Positions 1 through 7,972 of a stretch of 44,051 bases of DNA are shown here, piece by piece. Numbering within the stretch: position 1 is the first letter of the stretch; every line of letters begins with the position of its first letter. A program made the translations under genes and the position numbers. Source of the stretch: Candidatus Competibacteraceae bacterium (lineage in GTDB: Bacteria; Pseudomonadota; Gammaproteobacteria; Competibacterales; JAHEDQ01); contig JAHEDQ010000010.1 in the NCBI GenBank assembly GCA_024641125.1, positions 1-44,051 of the forward strand, read 5' to 3'. The notes below the pieces were generated by a model. That model ran no database searches, had not been told where the DNA came from, and was given only the letters and a program-made list of their open reading frames with translations.

Positions 1-71
1 AGTTTTTGTTGAGCGGCGGAAAACCCCAGCTGCACTGTGTATTTCTTGCCCCGAAACGGGCTGGGCCGCAT
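1..71 (-). CDS. Possible 5' end of a minus-strand gene running off the left edge
   Basis: On the minus strand an ATG at 71 opens a frame that stays open to the window edge (23 complete codons, beginning MRPSPFRGKKYTVQLG). A weak purine stretch (AGAGG) lies about 12 bases upstream. The fragment is too short to assign to a family. It starts just outside the left end of the repeat at 79-245, so its promoter region would be the repeat or the zur region. It could equally be chance open frame. Confidence 0.22.
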   Translation of the reverse strand, partial: MRPSPFRGKKYTVQLGFSAAQQK

Positions 72-78
72 CGACTGA

Positions 79-245
79 GGAGCCTCTGAATTATGCTGGC
101 CAAAGCAGATTGGAGGGTGAAATATGCAGATTCAAGGCGCAGATCGCAGGTAATAATTGATCTAATGCCAAGATTTGTGACGATGAAGCTGTGCATTTCA
201 GTCCCAAGATGCACGTTCACGAATAGAGCAGATGGCATGGACTCC
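79..245 (+). repeat. Repeat family A, copy 1 (MITE-like, 167 bp)
   Basis: This is one of four dispersed copies (also near 9892, 24653 and 43783). The left end reads GGAGCCTCTGAATTAT and the right end, read inward from the other strand, begins GGAGTCC and then CTATTCGTGAACG, so the ends are imperfect inverted repeats. The right flank is CTAA and the left flank CTGA, which could be a decayed 4-bp target duplication. This right end has about 7 extra bases between GGAGTCC and the terminal-repeat core compared with the 24.6 kb copy. It encodes no protein of note. The internal 34-codon frame found in other copies is broken here (ATG to ATA, plus an internal TGA). Confidence 0.8.
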
Positions 246-632
246 CTAACGGCAGGTCTGGCAGCGACCACGCAGTTCCACCGTGGTGTGTTCAACCCGG
301 AACGCGCGACCCGCCGCCCAGTGATCGATGGGCGCCAGGTGGTCTGGCAGCGGAAACTCCTCCACTTCACCGCAGGCATCACAGATCGCGAAACCGGCCG
401 CACCCTGGTGCCCCTCGTGGGTACAGGCGACGAAAGCGTTAAGGCTCTCTATGCGATGGATGAGACCGTGGTCGATCAGTTTCCCCAGCGCCCGGTAGAC
501 CTGCACCGGCGCCCGTAGGCCTTCGCCGCGCAAGGCATCCAGAAGGTCATAGGCGCTCAAAGCCTTCTCGGACCCGGTCAAGTGTCGGTAGACCAGCTCC
601 TGATGCCGCGTTAACACGCTTTTCCCAATCAT
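246..632 (-). CDS. zur: Zinc uptake regulator Zur (Fur family)
   Basis: This 128-residue Fur-family repressor is expected to bind Zn(II) and DNA and shut off zinc import when zinc is replete. The N-terminal half is a winged helix (SAYDLLDALRGEG, VYRALGKLIDHGLIHRIES). The C-terminal dimerisation domain has two Cys pairs, CDAC and CQTC, which form the structural zinc site. The start ATG overlaps the znuB stop by 4 bases (ATGA), so zur is the last gene of a znuC-znuB-zur operon and probably represses itself through the operator near 2290. The protein ends one residue after CQTC, with no His/Cys-rich tail. Its TAG stop falls in the flank of a MITE-like repeat, so the C-terminus may have been trimmed. 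The zinc context favours Zur over Fur. Confidence 0.9.
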   Translation of the reverse strand: MIGKSVLTRHQELVYRHLTGSEKALSAYDLLDALRGEGLRAPVQVYRALGKLIDHGLIHRIESLNAFVACTHEGHQGAAGFAICDACGEVEEFPLPDHLAPIDHWAAGRAFRVEHTTVELRGRCQTCR

Positions 633-1438
633 GACGCGACTCCGCTCCCTTGCCGGCCAGACAGACGCAACAGACTCAGTAGAAACAGAATCAGGGCCGC
701 CACCACAATGGACGGGCCCGGGGGCGTATCCAGCTTCAGAGACCCCACCAGACCCAGCAGTACCGCCACAACCCCCAGCGCAGAGGCCAACACGGCCATT
801 TGTTCAGGGCTGGCGGCAAAACGACGGGCGGTGGCCGCCGGAATGATAAGCAGGGAGGTAATCAACAGGATTCCGACGATTTTCATGGAAATGGCGATGA
901 CCGTGGCCATCAGCAACATGAAGACCAGGCGTGCCCGCTCCGGATGCAGACCCTCGGCCTGGGCGATCTCACCGTTTACGGTGGCGGTCAGCAAGGATCG
1001 CCAGATAACCGCAAGCGCAGCCAGAACCACCGTACCGCCCAAATAGATCGCAATCAGGTCGGTTCTGGAAACCGCCAGAATGTCGCCGAACAAATACCCC
1101 AGGAGATCGACCCGCACCCAGGCCATAAGACTGACGATGACCAGGCCCAGTGCGAGGGTGGAATGCGCCAGGATGCCCAGCAGTGAGTCTGTAGACAACA
1201 TGCCCCGCCGCTGCAAAAAAATCAGCGCGATGGAAATGGTGGCGGCAACGGCGAACACACCGACAATCAGATCCACCTCCAGCAGCAATGCCAACGCCAC
1301 CCCCAGCAATGCCGAATGGGCCATGGTGTCCCCGAAATAGGCCATCCGTCGCCAGATGATGAAACAACCCAATGGGCCCGCCATCAGGGCGACGCCGGTG
1401 CCTGCGATCAGGGCGCGGGCGAAGAAATCATCCAGCAC
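629..1438 (-). CDS. znuB: Zinc ABC transporter permease ZnuB
   Basis: This is the inner-membrane permease of the high-affinity zinc importer, 269 residues from a GTG at 1438. That start is preceded by a strong AGGAGG-type site and overlaps the end of znuC by 11 bases. A longer upstream frame exists but lacks family similarity. The N-terminus (LDDFFARALIAGTGVALMAGP, then FIIWRRMAYFGDTMAHSALLG) is the classic start of ABC-3 family permeases. About seven to eight hydrophobic segments follow, ending near LSLLRLSG. The residue length matches the family. It works with ZnuC (ATPase) and ZnuA (periplasmic zinc carrier). Confidence 0.92.
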   Translation of the reverse strand: MLDDFFARALIAGTGVALMAGPLGCFIIWRRMAYFGDTMAHSALLGVALALLLEVDLIVGVFAVAATISIALIFLQRRGMLSTDSLLGILAHSTLALGLVIVSLMAWVRVDLLGYLFGDILAVSRTDLIAIYLGGTVVLAALAVIWRSLLTATVNGEIAQAEGLHPERARLVFMLLMATVIAISMKIVGILLITSLLIIPAATARRFAASPEQMAVLASALGVVAVLLGLVGSLKLDTPPGPSIVVAALILFLLSLLRLSGRQGSGVAS

Positions 1439-2216
1439 CGCCGCCCTCCTCCTTTCCCGACGCCAGAGATACGACCCGACCGTCTGGCAAATGCGCGTGA
1501 TCGTGGTGATGCCGGTAAACCGCCAGTGCATGGGCGGCGTGACTGCCGAAAAGGGCGCGGTACTCCGGGCTTTCGGCCACCGAGCTGGGCGTTCCGTGGC
1601 AACAGACGTGACCGTTGAGACACACCACGGTGTCGGTGGCCGCCATAACGATATGCAAATCATGAGAAATGAGCAGCACGCCGCAGTCGAGCCGATCGCG
1701 TATTTCGCCAATCAATTCATAGAGAGCGATTTCACCGGCGAAATCCACACCCTGAACCGGTTCGTCCAGAACCATCAGATCGGGTTTGCGGATCAGCGCC
1801 CGGGCCAGCAACGCCCGCTGAAACTCGCCGCCGGACAGACCATGAACCGGTGCGGCCTTGAGATCGGCGATGCCGACCTGCTCCAAGACGGTGTCGATCT
1901 CATGCTCGGGATGCGGTCCGGTAAGCCGCATCAAACGCCGGACGGTCATGGGCAGTGTGGGATCGATCTGTATCCGCTGCGGCACATAGCCCACCCGCAA
2001 CGCGGCGCCTCGCTCGACCCGACCCTCGTCCGGCTCAACGATTCCCATCAGGGCCTTGGCGGTGGTGCTCTTGCCGCTTCCGTTGGGCCCAATCAGGGTC
2101 ACGATCTCGCCGCGCCGAACCGCCAGATCAACCTGCCGCACCAGCCACCGGCCGCCACGCCGCACGCCGACTCCTTCGGCGCGGATGAGAATGGGGTCCG
2201 AATCACGCGGCGCCAT
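1428..2216 (-). CDS. znuC: Zinc ABC transporter ATP-binding protein ZnuC
   Basis: This 262-residue ATPase of the zinc importer carries Walker A GPNGSGKST, the signature LSGGEFQRALLARAL and Walker B LMVLDEPVQGVD followed by the H-loop ISHD. It ends in a short basic/Glu-Gly tail. The ATG at 2216 is chosen because residues from MAPRDSDP onward match an ABC domain. The frame stays open much further upstream but runs through the znuA gene on the other strand. A second possible start lies 8 codons earlier. It is the first gene of the znuC-znuB-zur operon and divergent from znuA, sharing a 90-bp promoter region with a candidate Zur site. Confidence 0.92.
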   Translation of the reverse strand: MAPRDSDPILIRAEGVGVRRGGRWLVRQVDLAVRRGEIVTLIGPNGSGKSTTAKALMGIVEPDEGRVERGAALRVGYVPQRIQIDPTLPMTVRRLMRLTGPHPEHEIDTVLEQVGIADLKAAPVHGLSGGEFQRALLARALIRKPDLMVLDEPVQGVDFAGEIALYELIGEIRDRLDCGVLLISHDLHIVMAATDTVVCLNGHVCCHGTPSSVAESPEYRALFGSHAAHALAVYRHHHDHAHLPDGRVVSLASGKEEGGGAG

Positions 2217-2283
2217 GTGGTGCGAACTCCCGCCCATACCCCGTTTCCAGCCCCTGTTTCCACCGTGTTCCGCAACGATGCAT

Positions 2284-2296
2284 GTTATACCATTAC
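2284..2296. promoter_or_regulatory. Candidate Zur operator between znuC and znuA
   Basis: The sequence GTTATACCATTAC lies in the divergent znuC/znuA promoter region. It resembles the gammaproteobacterial Zur box, whose core is GTTATANNATAAC: the left half is exact and the right half is degenerate. The position, just upstream of both genes of a zinc regulon, is what makes it credible. No footprint or -10/-35 assignment can be made from sequence alone. Confidence 0.5.
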
Positions 2297-2306
2297 GAAC
2301 CCGAGC

Positions 2307-3266
2307 ATGATCCCGCAAAATCCCCCGATGCAACGCTCCTACCTGCTGATACTGTCGACCCTGATGCTGGCCTGTCCGTCGGGCGGTCTTGCCGCCGACC
2401 CGCAAGTGGTGGTGACCATCAAGCCGCTGCACTCGTTGGTCAGCGGCGTAATGGGGCCGTCCGCCGATCCGTATTTGATGATCCAAGGGGGTGCCTCGCC
2501 CCACGCCTACAAGCTCAAACCATCGGATGCCCGGGCGCTGTCCACCGCCGAGGCCGTGTTCTGGATCGGACCCGATCTGGAAACCTTTCTGAGCCATTCC
2601 GTAGCGAACCTGGCACCCAAAGCCGAGTCGCTTGCGATGATGGACGCCCCGGGGATGCTTACGTTAGAAACGCGTTCGGCCGGAGACTGGCATGGATCGG
2701 TGACACGCGCGGATGGCGCCAATGATCACGATCACGGCGATCACCACGACCCGCACGTCTGGCTGGACCCGGTCAACGCTCAGGCGATGGTGGATGCCGT
2801 TGTTGCCGCGCTGAGCCGTATCGCCCCGGAACAGGCGGCCACATACCGAAGCAACGGCGCGACTCTGAAACGGCGTCTCGATGCGCTGCTCCAACGCGCC
2901 GCTGCACAGGTGGAACCGGTCCGGCAGCGCCCGTTTGTTGTTTTTCACGATGCCTTTCAATATCTGGAACATCGCCTTGACCTGACCGGCGCCGGTGCCC
3001 TGACGGTCAACCCAGCGCTTGGGACCGGCGCACGCCGGGTCGCGGAAATCCGGGATCTGATCCGCGCCCGTGGCGCAGCGTGTCTGTTCTCCGAGCCGCA
3101 GTTCGAGCCTGGGCTGATCGAAACCATCGCCGAGGGCACCGACGTCCGAACCGCTGTTCTCGATCCCGTAGGTGCCGATCTCGACAGCGGGCCCGATCAG
3201 TACTTCGAACTTCTGCAAAGCAATGTAGATGTGCTGGTGCAGTGTCTGGGCGCCGTGGCCCAGTAA
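2307..3266 (+). CDS. znuA: Zinc ABC transporter substrate-binding protein ZnuA
   Basis: This periplasmic zinc-binding lipocalin-like carrier (cluster A-I binding protein) delivers Zn(II) to ZnuBC. It has 319 residues from the ATG at 2307. The in-frame ATG at 2328 (MQRSYLLILSTLMLACPSG) gives a better signal peptide and may be the true start; neither has a strong ribosome site. The mature part opens VVVTIKPLHSLVSGVM. Metal-ligand histidines are visible in IKPLHS and GASPHAYKLKPSD, and a short His/Asp-rich loop (ANDHDHGDHHDPHVWLDP) is characteristic of zinc rather than manganese carriers. The end (LDPVGADLDSGPDQYFELLQSN) matches the family. It is transcribed divergently from znuCB-zur. Confidence 0.93.
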   Translation: MIPQNPPMQRSYLLILSTLMLACPSGGLAADPQVVVTIKPLHSLVSGVMGPSADPYLMIQGGASPHAYKLKPSDARALSTAEAVFWIGPDLETFLSHSVANLAPKAESLAMMDAPGMLTLETRSAGDWHGSVTRADGANDHDHGDHHDPHVWLDPVNAQAMVDAVVAALSRIAPEQAATYRSNGATLKRRLDALLQRAAAQVEPVRQRPFVVFHDAFQYLEHRLDLTGAGALTVNPALGTGARRVAEIRDLIRARGAACLFSEPQFEPGLIETIAEGTDVRTAVLDPVGADLDSGPDQYFELLQSNVDVLVQCLGAVAQ

Positions 3267-3355
3267 CCGCCGCAGGCGCCCGACGCCGGGTGAGTTTCGG
3301 CCTACACTTGGTCAGTCATGCCTTTCTCTACAGATTTCTATACAGGGAGTCCGAC

Positions 3356-5044
3356 ATGCGCGATCTTGTGATCGACAATGCCCTCATCGTTGACGGAACC
3401 GGGGTGCCGCCGTACCCCGGTGCGCTCGCGGTGCAGGGCGGCCGGATCGCCGAAATCGGCGCCGTTGGCGCGTTTGCCGGAGACGGTAGCCGACAGCTCG
3501 ATGCTCAGGGCATGACCCTGATGCCGGGCATCATCGACACCCATACCCATTACGACGCCCAGGCCACCTGGGACCCGGAACTCCGGCCCTCCTCATCGCT
3601 GGGTGTTACCACCGTGGTGATGGGCAACTGCGGCTTCACCATCGCGCCCTGCAAACCCGAGGGCCGCGAGATCACCATGCGCAATCTGACCCAGGTGGAA
3701 GGCATGTCGCTGGACGTGCTGCGCTCCGGTATCGAATGGGACTTCGAGACGTTCCCGGAATATCTGGATGCCCTGGAACGGCGCGGTTCGGTATTGAATA
3801 CCGCAGCCTTCCTGGGGCATTCCTCGCTGCGCACCTGGGTCATGGGTGAAGACGCGGCCAACCGGGCCGCCAACGAGAACGAAATCGCCGAAATGGCCAA
3901 GCTCGTAGTCGAGGCCATGGCCGCGGGGGCGGTGGGTTTCGCCACCAGCACGGCACCCCAGCACAATGGCTACGGGGGCATACCCATGCCTTCCCGTCTG
4001 GCGTCGGACGACGAGTTTCGCGCCCTGTTGAACGCAATGGGTTCTACCGGACGAGGCATGTTCATGCTCACCCGGGGTGGCCAGACCTCGATCCCGTTTC
4101 TCGAGGCGCTTTCCGACACCAGTGGAAGGCCAGTGATGATCGCGGCGCTGTTGCACAATCCCATGGTGCCCAATGGGGTTTTCGACAACCTGGCCGAGAT
4201 CGCTGCCGCCAACACACGGGGACGGACCCTCTACGGGCAGGTATCCTGCTGTCCGCTGACCATGGAGTTTACCCTGGAGTCGGCCTATCCGTTCGAGGGC
4301 CTGGCGGCCTGGAGACCGGCCATGGAAGTGCCCCGTGATGCGCTCGGCGCGATGCTGGCGGATCCGCGTTTTCGCGCCGCGGTGCGGCACGAGCTGGCAA
4401 AGCCCGCGGCAATCCGTCTGTTCAACGGCGAATGGCAGAAGCTGCGTGTTGTGGAGGTGGCCGATCCGGCCCATGCGGATCTGGAAGGGCGAAGCGTCGC
4501 GCAACTGGCGGCGGACGCGGGCCAGGATCCGCTGGACTACATGCTGGACCTGGCGGGCAGCGAAAACCTCAAGACCCTGTTCATCGCCGAGCTGATCAAC
4601 AGCGACGAGGAAGCGCTAAGCCGGCTTATGACCCATCCCGACGCATCCATCGCATTGTCCGACGCAGGCGCGCATCTGACTTTCTTCTGTGATGCCGGTT
4701 TCGGCCTGCATCTGCTGGGACATTGGCATCGGGAAAAACAGCTGTTCAGTCTGGAGCAGGCCGTCTGGCATCTCACGGGGCGACCTGCGAGCATATTCGG
4801 CATTCCCGAACGGGGGGTCTTGCAGGCCGGATACCATGCCGATCTGCTGCTGATCGACCCTGAAACCGTGGGCCGAAGCCCGGCAAGGCGGGTGTTCGAT
4901 CTACCCGGCGGCGCACCGAGACTGACCACCGATCCGGTCGGTGTCATCGGCACCTGGGTAAACGGCATCCAGGTGGCAGACGAGAACCGCATACTGGCGT
5001 CGGCCGGTCATCCCGGGCAATTGCTCCGTGCATTCACCTGCTGA
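3356..5044 (+). CDS. N-acyl-D-amino-acid deacylase family amidohydrolase
   Basis: This 562-residue amidohydrolase of the AmdHD3 / D-aminoacylase group is expected to hydrolyse N-acyl-D-amino acids or related amides. The start ATG follows GGGAG at a good distance. The first metal motif is DTHTHYDAQ (His63, His65). A Cys in GNCGF (Cys92) matches the bridging cysteine of D-aminoacylases. A late Asp in LSDAGAHLTFF fits the catalytic aspartate. The C-terminus (GYHADLLLIDPETVG, then a small beta subdomain) is typical. The next gene, a glutamine-synthetase-family ligase, lies 173 bp downstream, and the two may act on the same amide or amine pool. Exact substrate cannot be read from sequence. It appears cytoplasmic, with no signal peptide. 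Confidence 0.85.
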   Translation: MRDLVIDNALIVDGTGVPPYPGALAVQGGRIAEIGAVGAFAGDGSRQLDAQGMTLMPGIIDTHTHYDAQATWDPELRPSSSLGVTTVVMGNCGFTIAPCKPEGREITMRNLTQVEGMSLDVLRSGIEWDFETFPEYLDALERRGSVLNTAAFLGHSSLRTWVMGEDAANRAANENEIAEMAKLVVEAMAAGAVGFATSTAPQHNGYGGIPMPSRLASDDEFRALLNAMGSTGRGMFMLTRGGQTSIPFLEALSDTSGRPVMIAALLHNPMVPNGVFDNLAEIAAANTRGRTLYGQVSCCPLTMEFTLESAYPFEGLAAWRPAMEVPRDALGAMLADPRFRAAVRHELAKPAAIRLFNGEWQKLRVVEVADPAHADLEGRSVAQLAADAGQDPLDYMLDLAGSENLKTLFIAELINSDEEALSRLMTHPDASIALSDAGAHLTFFCDAGFGLHLLGHWHREKQLFSLEQAVWHLTGRPASIFGIPERGVLQAGYHADLLLIDPETVGRSPARRVFDLPGGAPRLTTDPVGVIGTWVNGIQVADENRILASAGHPGQLLRAFTC

Positions 5045-5069
5045 TCCAATCGTCGACGCCGCTCAACTC

Positions 5070-5110
5070 AGTGTCGCGTCCCATAAGTTCGTGGCGTTTC
5101 AGAGCGCCCC
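5070..5110 (+). repeat. Repeat family B, copy near 5.1 kb
   Basis: The stretch AGTGTCGCGTCCCATAAG followed by TTCGTGGCGTTTCAGAGCGCCCC shares its core with sequences at 15411, 19011 and 43564. The shared elements are GTGTC..GTCCC, AAGTTCGT, a TTTCAG box and GCGCCCC. It lies in the gap between the amidohydrolase and the ligase. No coding role is seen. Confidence 0.5.
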
Positions 5111-5217
5111 GGGGGCGACAGTAGTGCCGAGCATCGGACATGCGCCGCGGGCAGCCCTGAAACGATTGGGGCCATTGCCCCTAGTACAGGTAAACCGACA
5201 TGCCGGCAGGAGTGACC

Positions 5218-6555
5218 ATGGTTGACACCGATATCGTCGAAACACTGGCGTCCGCTGAGACCCGCTTTCTGCGCGTGTTGTGGTGTGACAACGCCAATGT
5301 GATACGGGCAAAGGCAATTCACCGCGACGCCTTCCCACACCATATGGCCCACGGCGTGGGCATCTCGCCCGCCCAGCAGGCGCTGCCGGTGATGTTCGAT
5401 GCACCGGTGGCGGGCGGCGGCCTGGGGCCGGTTGGTGAGATTCGCCTCATACCGGACGGGTCCAGCCTCGGTCTGTTGCCCTACGCGCCAGGTCATGCGC
5501 GGGTTATGGGAGACATGGTTGTGGACGGCGCACCCTGGGAGATTTGTCCGCGGGATTTTCTGCGCCGGACGGTGTGGCGGGCGGGCGCTCGCGGACTGCA
5601 GATCATGGCGGCGTTCGAGAATGAATTTTATCTGCTGCAACGGACAGACGCCGAACCGGCGTCCAGTGACAACAGCGTATTCGCAGCGACGCTGGCAATG
5701 GACCGCCAGCACCGAGTGATTGATGCGATCGCCACGGCATTGGGCGAGCAGGGCATCCGCCTGGAGCAGTACTACCCGGAATCGGGGCCGGGTCAGCATG
5801 AGATTTCCGTGCGCCACACCGCACCGATGACGGCGGCCGACCAACAGATCGTATTCCGCGAAACCGTCCGCGCAATCGCCATGCAGCATGAGCTGATCGG
5901 CTCCTTCCTGCCCAAGATCTTCCCGGATCAGGCCGGCAGCGGTTGCCACCTGCACGTGAGCCTGTGGCGTGACGGTCACAACCAGGTGTCCGATCCAACG
6001 CAACCCGACGGGCTGTCGACGGTGGCCCGCCAGTTCATCGCCGGCGTCTTGCGCCATCTGCCCGCGCTGATGGCGATCACCACACCCACGCCCAACTCCT
6101 ACCGCCGACTGCAACCCCATTGCTGGAGCGGCGCTTTTCGCTGTTGGGGTATCGATAACCGGGAAGCCGCGGTGCGGGTCCCAAGCGACCCGGCGCAGGG
6201 CACACCCACCAACATCGAACTCAAAACCGTGGACGCCACCGCCAATCCCTATCTTGCATTGGGTGCGGTGATCGCCGCCGGTCTGGACGGCATCCGTCAG
6301 AGTCTGGACCCGGGCGAACCGCTGCAGGTCGATCCCGGCGATCTCACGGACCAGGAGCGGCAACGCCTGGGCATCGACCGCCTGCCAGTGAATTTGCCTG
6401 AAGCCCTGGGGCACCTCAGTGAGGACGAAGTCCTGCTGGAGGCATTGGGACCCCAGTACGCAAAAACGTACATGGCGATCCGCCGTGCCGAATCGGACGC
6501 GCTGAGTGACCTGGATCTGTCCCAGGAAGTCGCCTTGCTGCTGGAGCGCTACTGA
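5218..6555 (+). CDS. Glutamine synthetase family protein (gamma-glutamyl ligase type)
   Basis: This 445-residue ATP-dependent ligase has the glutamine synthetase fold. Metal- and substrate-site motifs are present in order: FENEFYLL, ESGPGQHEISVRH, SGCHLHVSLW, and PTPNSYRRLQPHCWSG. The sequence resembles gamma-glutamylpolyamine/gamma-glutamylanilide synthetases (PuuA/GlnT-like) more than housekeeping GlnA: it is short, lacks the adenylylation-loop tyrosine context, and lies outside a nitrogen operon. The ATG at 5218 follows AGGAG with 6-base spacing and is preferred over an ATG 18 bases upstream. It is probably involved in amine or amino-acid metabolism with the amidohydrolase upstream. The specific amine is unknown. 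Confidence 0.85.
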   Translation: MVDTDIVETLASAETRFLRVLWCDNANVIRAKAIHRDAFPHHMAHGVGISPAQQALPVMFDAPVAGGGLGPVGEIRLIPDGSSLGLLPYAPGHARVMGDMVVDGAPWEICPRDFLRRTVWRAGARGLQIMAAFENEFYLLQRTDAEPASSDNSVFAATLAMDRQHRVIDAIATALGEQGIRLEQYYPESGPGQHEISVRHTAPMTAADQQIVFRETVRAIAMQHELIGSFLPKIFPDQAGSGCHLHVSLWRDGHNQVSDPTQPDGLSTVARQFIAGVLRHLPALMAITTPTPNSYRRLQPHCWSGAFRCWGIDNREAAVRVPSDPAQGTPTNIELKTVDATANPYLALGAVIAAGLDGIRQSLDPGEPLQVDPGDLTDQERQRLGIDRLPVNLPEALGHLSEDEVLLEALGPQYAKTYMAIRRAESDALSDLDLSQEVALLLERY

Positions 6556-6571
6556 CGAGAACCGGGGAAAA

Positions 6572-6901
6572 TCAACGCCAGCGAGACATGGGCCACGGCG
6601 GATCTTCGGCGCAGAAGCACAGATAGCGCCACGCCGAGTAGATGTAGCGGCTCAGTCGCTCACCGGGGTCGAGCAAGCGCTCGCTGGGCGCCCCGGTGAA
6701 GATACGAACCAGCAACTGCACCAGCATCAAACCCTTGACCAGCAACTCGGCCAGGCTGTAGCCGATCAAGCTACCGATCATGAACAGCACCCGGCCACCC
6801 AGACGCTGATCGCGCGGCGCGCGCCGGGACTGGCCGGAGCTGCCCGCGATGGGCCCGCTCTCGGATACACCGAGATCAGCATGTACGCTGGAAGGATCCA
6901 T
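6572..6901 (-). CDS. DUF4389 family membrane protein
   Basis: This 109-residue protein has one clear hydrophobic region (VLFMIGSLIGYSLAELLVKGLMLVQLL) followed by a conserved tail (LLDPGERLSRYIYSAWRYLCFCAEDPPWPMS). These features match the DUF4389 family found next to DUF2333 genes in Gammaproteobacteria. Its start is 3 bp downstream of the DUF2333 stop, so the two are co-transcribed. The function is unknown. A polar N-terminal segment of about 35 residues precedes the membrane part. Confidence 0.8.
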   Translation of the reverse strand: MDPSSVHADLGVSESGPIAGSSGQSRRAPRDQRLGGRVLFMIGSLIGYSLAELLVKGLMLVQLLVRIFTGAPSERLLDPGERLSRYIYSAWRYLCFCAEDPPWPMSRWR

Positions 6902-6904
6902 GGT

Positions 6905-7972
6905 TCAGCCCTCGGAAAGCAGTTTGCGAAGGTCGATGATCGCCGCGTTGGAGCGGGAGATGTAGGACGCCAGAATCAGAGAATGGTTGGTCAACAGACC
7001 AAAGCCGCTGTTATTGAGGATAACGGGCGACCAAATCGCCTGCTGTGCAAACTCCAGCTTCAGAATGATTTCGTGCAGAGGCACCGTTGCCTGCTTGCTG
7101 GCCAGCAAGGGTCCAAAGTCCTGCTCCAATGCACGTAAGGTGTGCAGCAGGGCCCATATATAACCTCGAGCCTCGTAAAAAACGTTATCCGCTTCCAACC
7201 AGGAAACCGCACCCGGGGCGATCAAATTGCCGCCCTCCAAAAGCAGTTCGCCGTCGCTTTGCGTTCGCTGCGAGATGCTGCCCGCCAGGGGCGTGCTGGC
7301 GCTGAGTCGCTGAGAGAGGTTGCCGAGGCGCTTCTCGACCGTGGCCAGATAAAAAATCAGATTGTCCGCCCGGGCGTAGAATTGCCCACCACCCGAAACC
7401 CCATCGGTAAGCCGCGCAAAATAGTCGTTCAGCGCCTGAATGCCTCGGCGGTACTCGTCCTCCGAAGCCGGCAACATCCAACTGTCGTGTGCGAAATGGA
7501 ACTGGGCATCCGCCCGCATCAGCTCTGGGACTTCCGCAGACTGGCTTTGGGCACGGGCGAAATCATTGCGCATGGCCCGCACTGTGTCACGCAGCTCGGT
7601 AAGTACGCCGGTTTCCCAACTGGGCATGTTATCCAGAAGCATGAATGGCGGCATCACATCGTTGCTGAGAAATCCACCGTTCTTGTCCAACAGTGTGTTC
7701 GCAATGCGCACCACAGTCGCGGTAAGAACGGCGCCGGGTGGCAAAGCATTGGCGTTCTCCCCCGCCGCCGCCATGGCGGCCTCACGCGGATCGAACAGCT
7801 CGGGCTCTCGGCTGACCAGATAGCCGGTCACACCTACCCCGAGCAGCAGCAGTACGAACGTGCCCAAGACCAGAGAGCGCGCCCGCCAGGTCTTGGGCGC
7901 TGCCTGTTCCACTTCGATGTTTTCTTGATCAAGCACATCGAGTGAGCCGACCGTCTGATTCGCTGAGTTCAT
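6905..7972 (-). CDS. DUF2333 family membrane-anchored protein
   Basis: This 355-residue protein has a cytoplasmic N-terminal tail of about 30 residues, one transmembrane helix (SLVLGTFVLLLLGVGVTGYLV) and a large presumably periplasmic domain. The domain includes KNGGFLSNDVMPPFMLLDNMPSWE and GARGYIWALLH-like blocks, characteristic of DUF2333. The function is unknown. Its ATG overlaps the stop of the upstream VTT-domain gene (ATGA), and DUF4389 follows at 3 bp, making a tight three-gene operon. The operon suggests a shared envelope role. Confidence 0.85.
   Translation of the reverse strand: MNSANQTVGSLDVLDQENIEVEQAAPKTWRARSLVLGTFVLLLLGVGVTGYLVSREPELFDPREAAMAAAGENANALPPGAVLTATVVRIANTLLDKNGGFLSNDVMPPFMLLDNMPSWETGVLTELRDTVRAMRNDFARAQSQSAEVPELMRADAQFHFAHDSWMLPASEDEYRRGIQALNDYFARLTDGVSGGGQFYARADNLIFYLATVEKRLGNLSQRLSASTPLAGSISQRTQSDGELLLEGGNLIAPGAVSWLEADNVFYEARGYIWALLHTLRALEQDFGPLLASKQATVPLHEIILKLEFAQQAIWSPVILNNSGFGLLTNHSLILASYISRSNAAIIDLRKLLSEG

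Noticed and set aside
1439-1711. Longer N-terminus for ZnuB
   Set aside because: The upstream 91 codons are out-of-frame znuC sequence. The GTG at 1438 has a strong ribosome site and the family's usual N-terminus.
2217-2597. Longer N-terminus for ZnuC
   Set aside because: The extension runs through the start of znuA on the opposite strand and has no ABC-domain similarity. The ATG at 2216 gives a normal-length ATPase.
5068-6414. 448-codon open frame on the minus strand
   Set aside because: It lies wholly opposite the glutamine-synthetase-family gene, which has clear catalytic motifs and a good ribosome site. The minus translation is Arg/His/Gln-rich with no family likeness, as expected for a shadow in GC-rich DNA.
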